A DNA stretch of 7,102 nt from NCBI GenBank assembly GCA_002310155.1, contig DBYF01000139.1, forward strand, positions 1 to 7,102, read 5' to 3'. Numbering within the stretch: the stretch's first letter is position 1; each line of letters opens with the position of its first letter. A program made the translations under genes and the position numbers. The notes under the pieces were generated by a model. The model saw only the letters and a program-made list of their open reading frames with translations. It had not been told where the DNA came from and did no database searches. The DNA comes from Mageeibacillus sp. UBA1193 (lineage in GTDB: Bacteria > Bacillota > Clostridia > Saccharofermentanales > Saccharofermentanaceae). Below are positions 6,971-7,102 of the stretch, piece by piece.

Positions 6971-6999
6971 AAAAGAAAATCCCATCGGCACCGATGGGA
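6971..6999 (-). terminator. Riboswitch-controlled intrinsic terminator
   Basis: On the - strand TCCCATCGG and CCGATGGGA form a fully complementary inverted repeat (6999-6980), folding as an 8-bp stem with a GTGC tetraloop. It is followed at once by TTTTCTTTT (6979-6971). It sits between the SAM aptamer and the ribosome binding site of the 101-codon gene, the classical place for an S-box expression platform. Formation ends transcription before the gene. The alternative pairing is given in the riboswitch entry. Confidence 0.92.
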
Positions 7000-7013
7000 C
7001 TGCTGAACAATTG

Positions 7014-7102
7014 CTATAGTCCTATCGGTCAAGCTTTAGCACCTTACGTATCGCAGGTTGCTGTGCGGTCATCGAGCTTGTCTCTCGCGCACTCTTTATA
7101 GG
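7014..7102 (-). promoter_or_regulatory. SAM riboswitch aptamer (S box; SAM-I clan, possibly SAM-I/IV variant)
   Basis: Read on the - strand, conserved S-box elements appear in order: AAGAG after P1; P2 with TGCG/CGCA and CGAG/CTCG helices; the kink-turn GATGA; CAGCAACCTG (the GCAACC core); a short P3 (TGCG-ATA-CGTA); AAGGTGCTAA (the AGGTGCTAA core); and the P1 return strand TATAG pairing with CTATA (7101-7097). The loop CAAGC in P2 can pair with GCTTG just after AGGTGCTAA, the expected pseudoknot. P3 and P4 are short, and 'AGTG' follows P1, which suggests a SAM-I/IV variant rather than canonical SAM-I. SAM binding should stabilise P1, freeing the downstream terminator to form. Without SAM, CCGATAGGACT (7028-7018) can pair with AGTCCCATCGG (7001-6991) as antiterminator. 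The promoter and any P1 extension lie beyond the window edge. Confidence 0.88.

Noticed and set aside
6636..7010. A 124-codon - strand ORF in another frame
   Set aside because: Its start lies between the riboswitch aptamer and terminator and it runs through the terminator hairpin. It is Arg/Ser-rich out-of-frame translation of the real gene.
1..7102. CRISPR array, tRNA, rRNA, insertion sequence or attachment site
   Set aside because: No short spaced direct repeats, cloverleaf, transposase motif or flanking duplications were seen. The only direct repeats are the in-frame 222-bp protein repeats.

Overview
The window looks like a chromosomal segment of an anaerobic Clostridia-type Firmicute of gut or rumen origin (Lachnospiraceae/Oscillospiraceae-like). 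The reasons are strong AAGGAGG ribosome binding sites, an S-box type RNA leader with an intrinsic-terminator switch, a clostridial-style HemW, and a secreted protein built from InlB-type (Listeria-Bacteroides) repeats, a cleaved-adhesin domain and a C-terminal module common in secreted proteins of these families. Genus cannot be assigned from the sequence alone.

Left part (1-3112, + strand). A terminator-like hairpin at the extreme left edge closes something upstream. It is followed by a compact three-gene unit: an AAA_21/COG4637-like ATPase, a DUF4276-like TOPRIM-type protein 28 bases later, and hemW, whose start overlaps the end of the second gene by 8 bases. The ATPase plus TOPRIM-like pair has the architecture of OLD/PARIS-like nuclease modules and may be a defence module. 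Its coupling to the housekeeping radical-SAM heme chaperone gene is unusual.

Middle (3113-6606, + strand). A near-consensus sigma-A type promoter (TTGCCA-17-TAAAAT) precedes a 1062-residue secreted modular protein: signal peptide, N-terminal beta-rich domain, five InlB-type repeats (three of them in an exact 222-bp register), a cleaved-adhesin/jelly-roll domain and a C-terminal secreted module. Sixteen bases after its stop, with its own good ribosome binding site, lies a 33-codon ORF that encodes a small acidic peptide. A strong hairpin terminator closes the unit and probably also serves the convergent gene.

Right part (6607-7102, - strand). Read from the right edge leftwards there is a SAM-I-clan riboswitch aptamer, an 11-nt antiterminator segment, a perfect terminator hairpin with a U-rich tail, a strong ribosome binding site and a 101-codon ORF of unknown function. 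This is the most striking find: an apparently complete SAM-responsive transcription switch controlling an uncharacterised small protein, which points to a role in sulfur, methionine or SAM metabolism that the protein sequence alone does not reveal.
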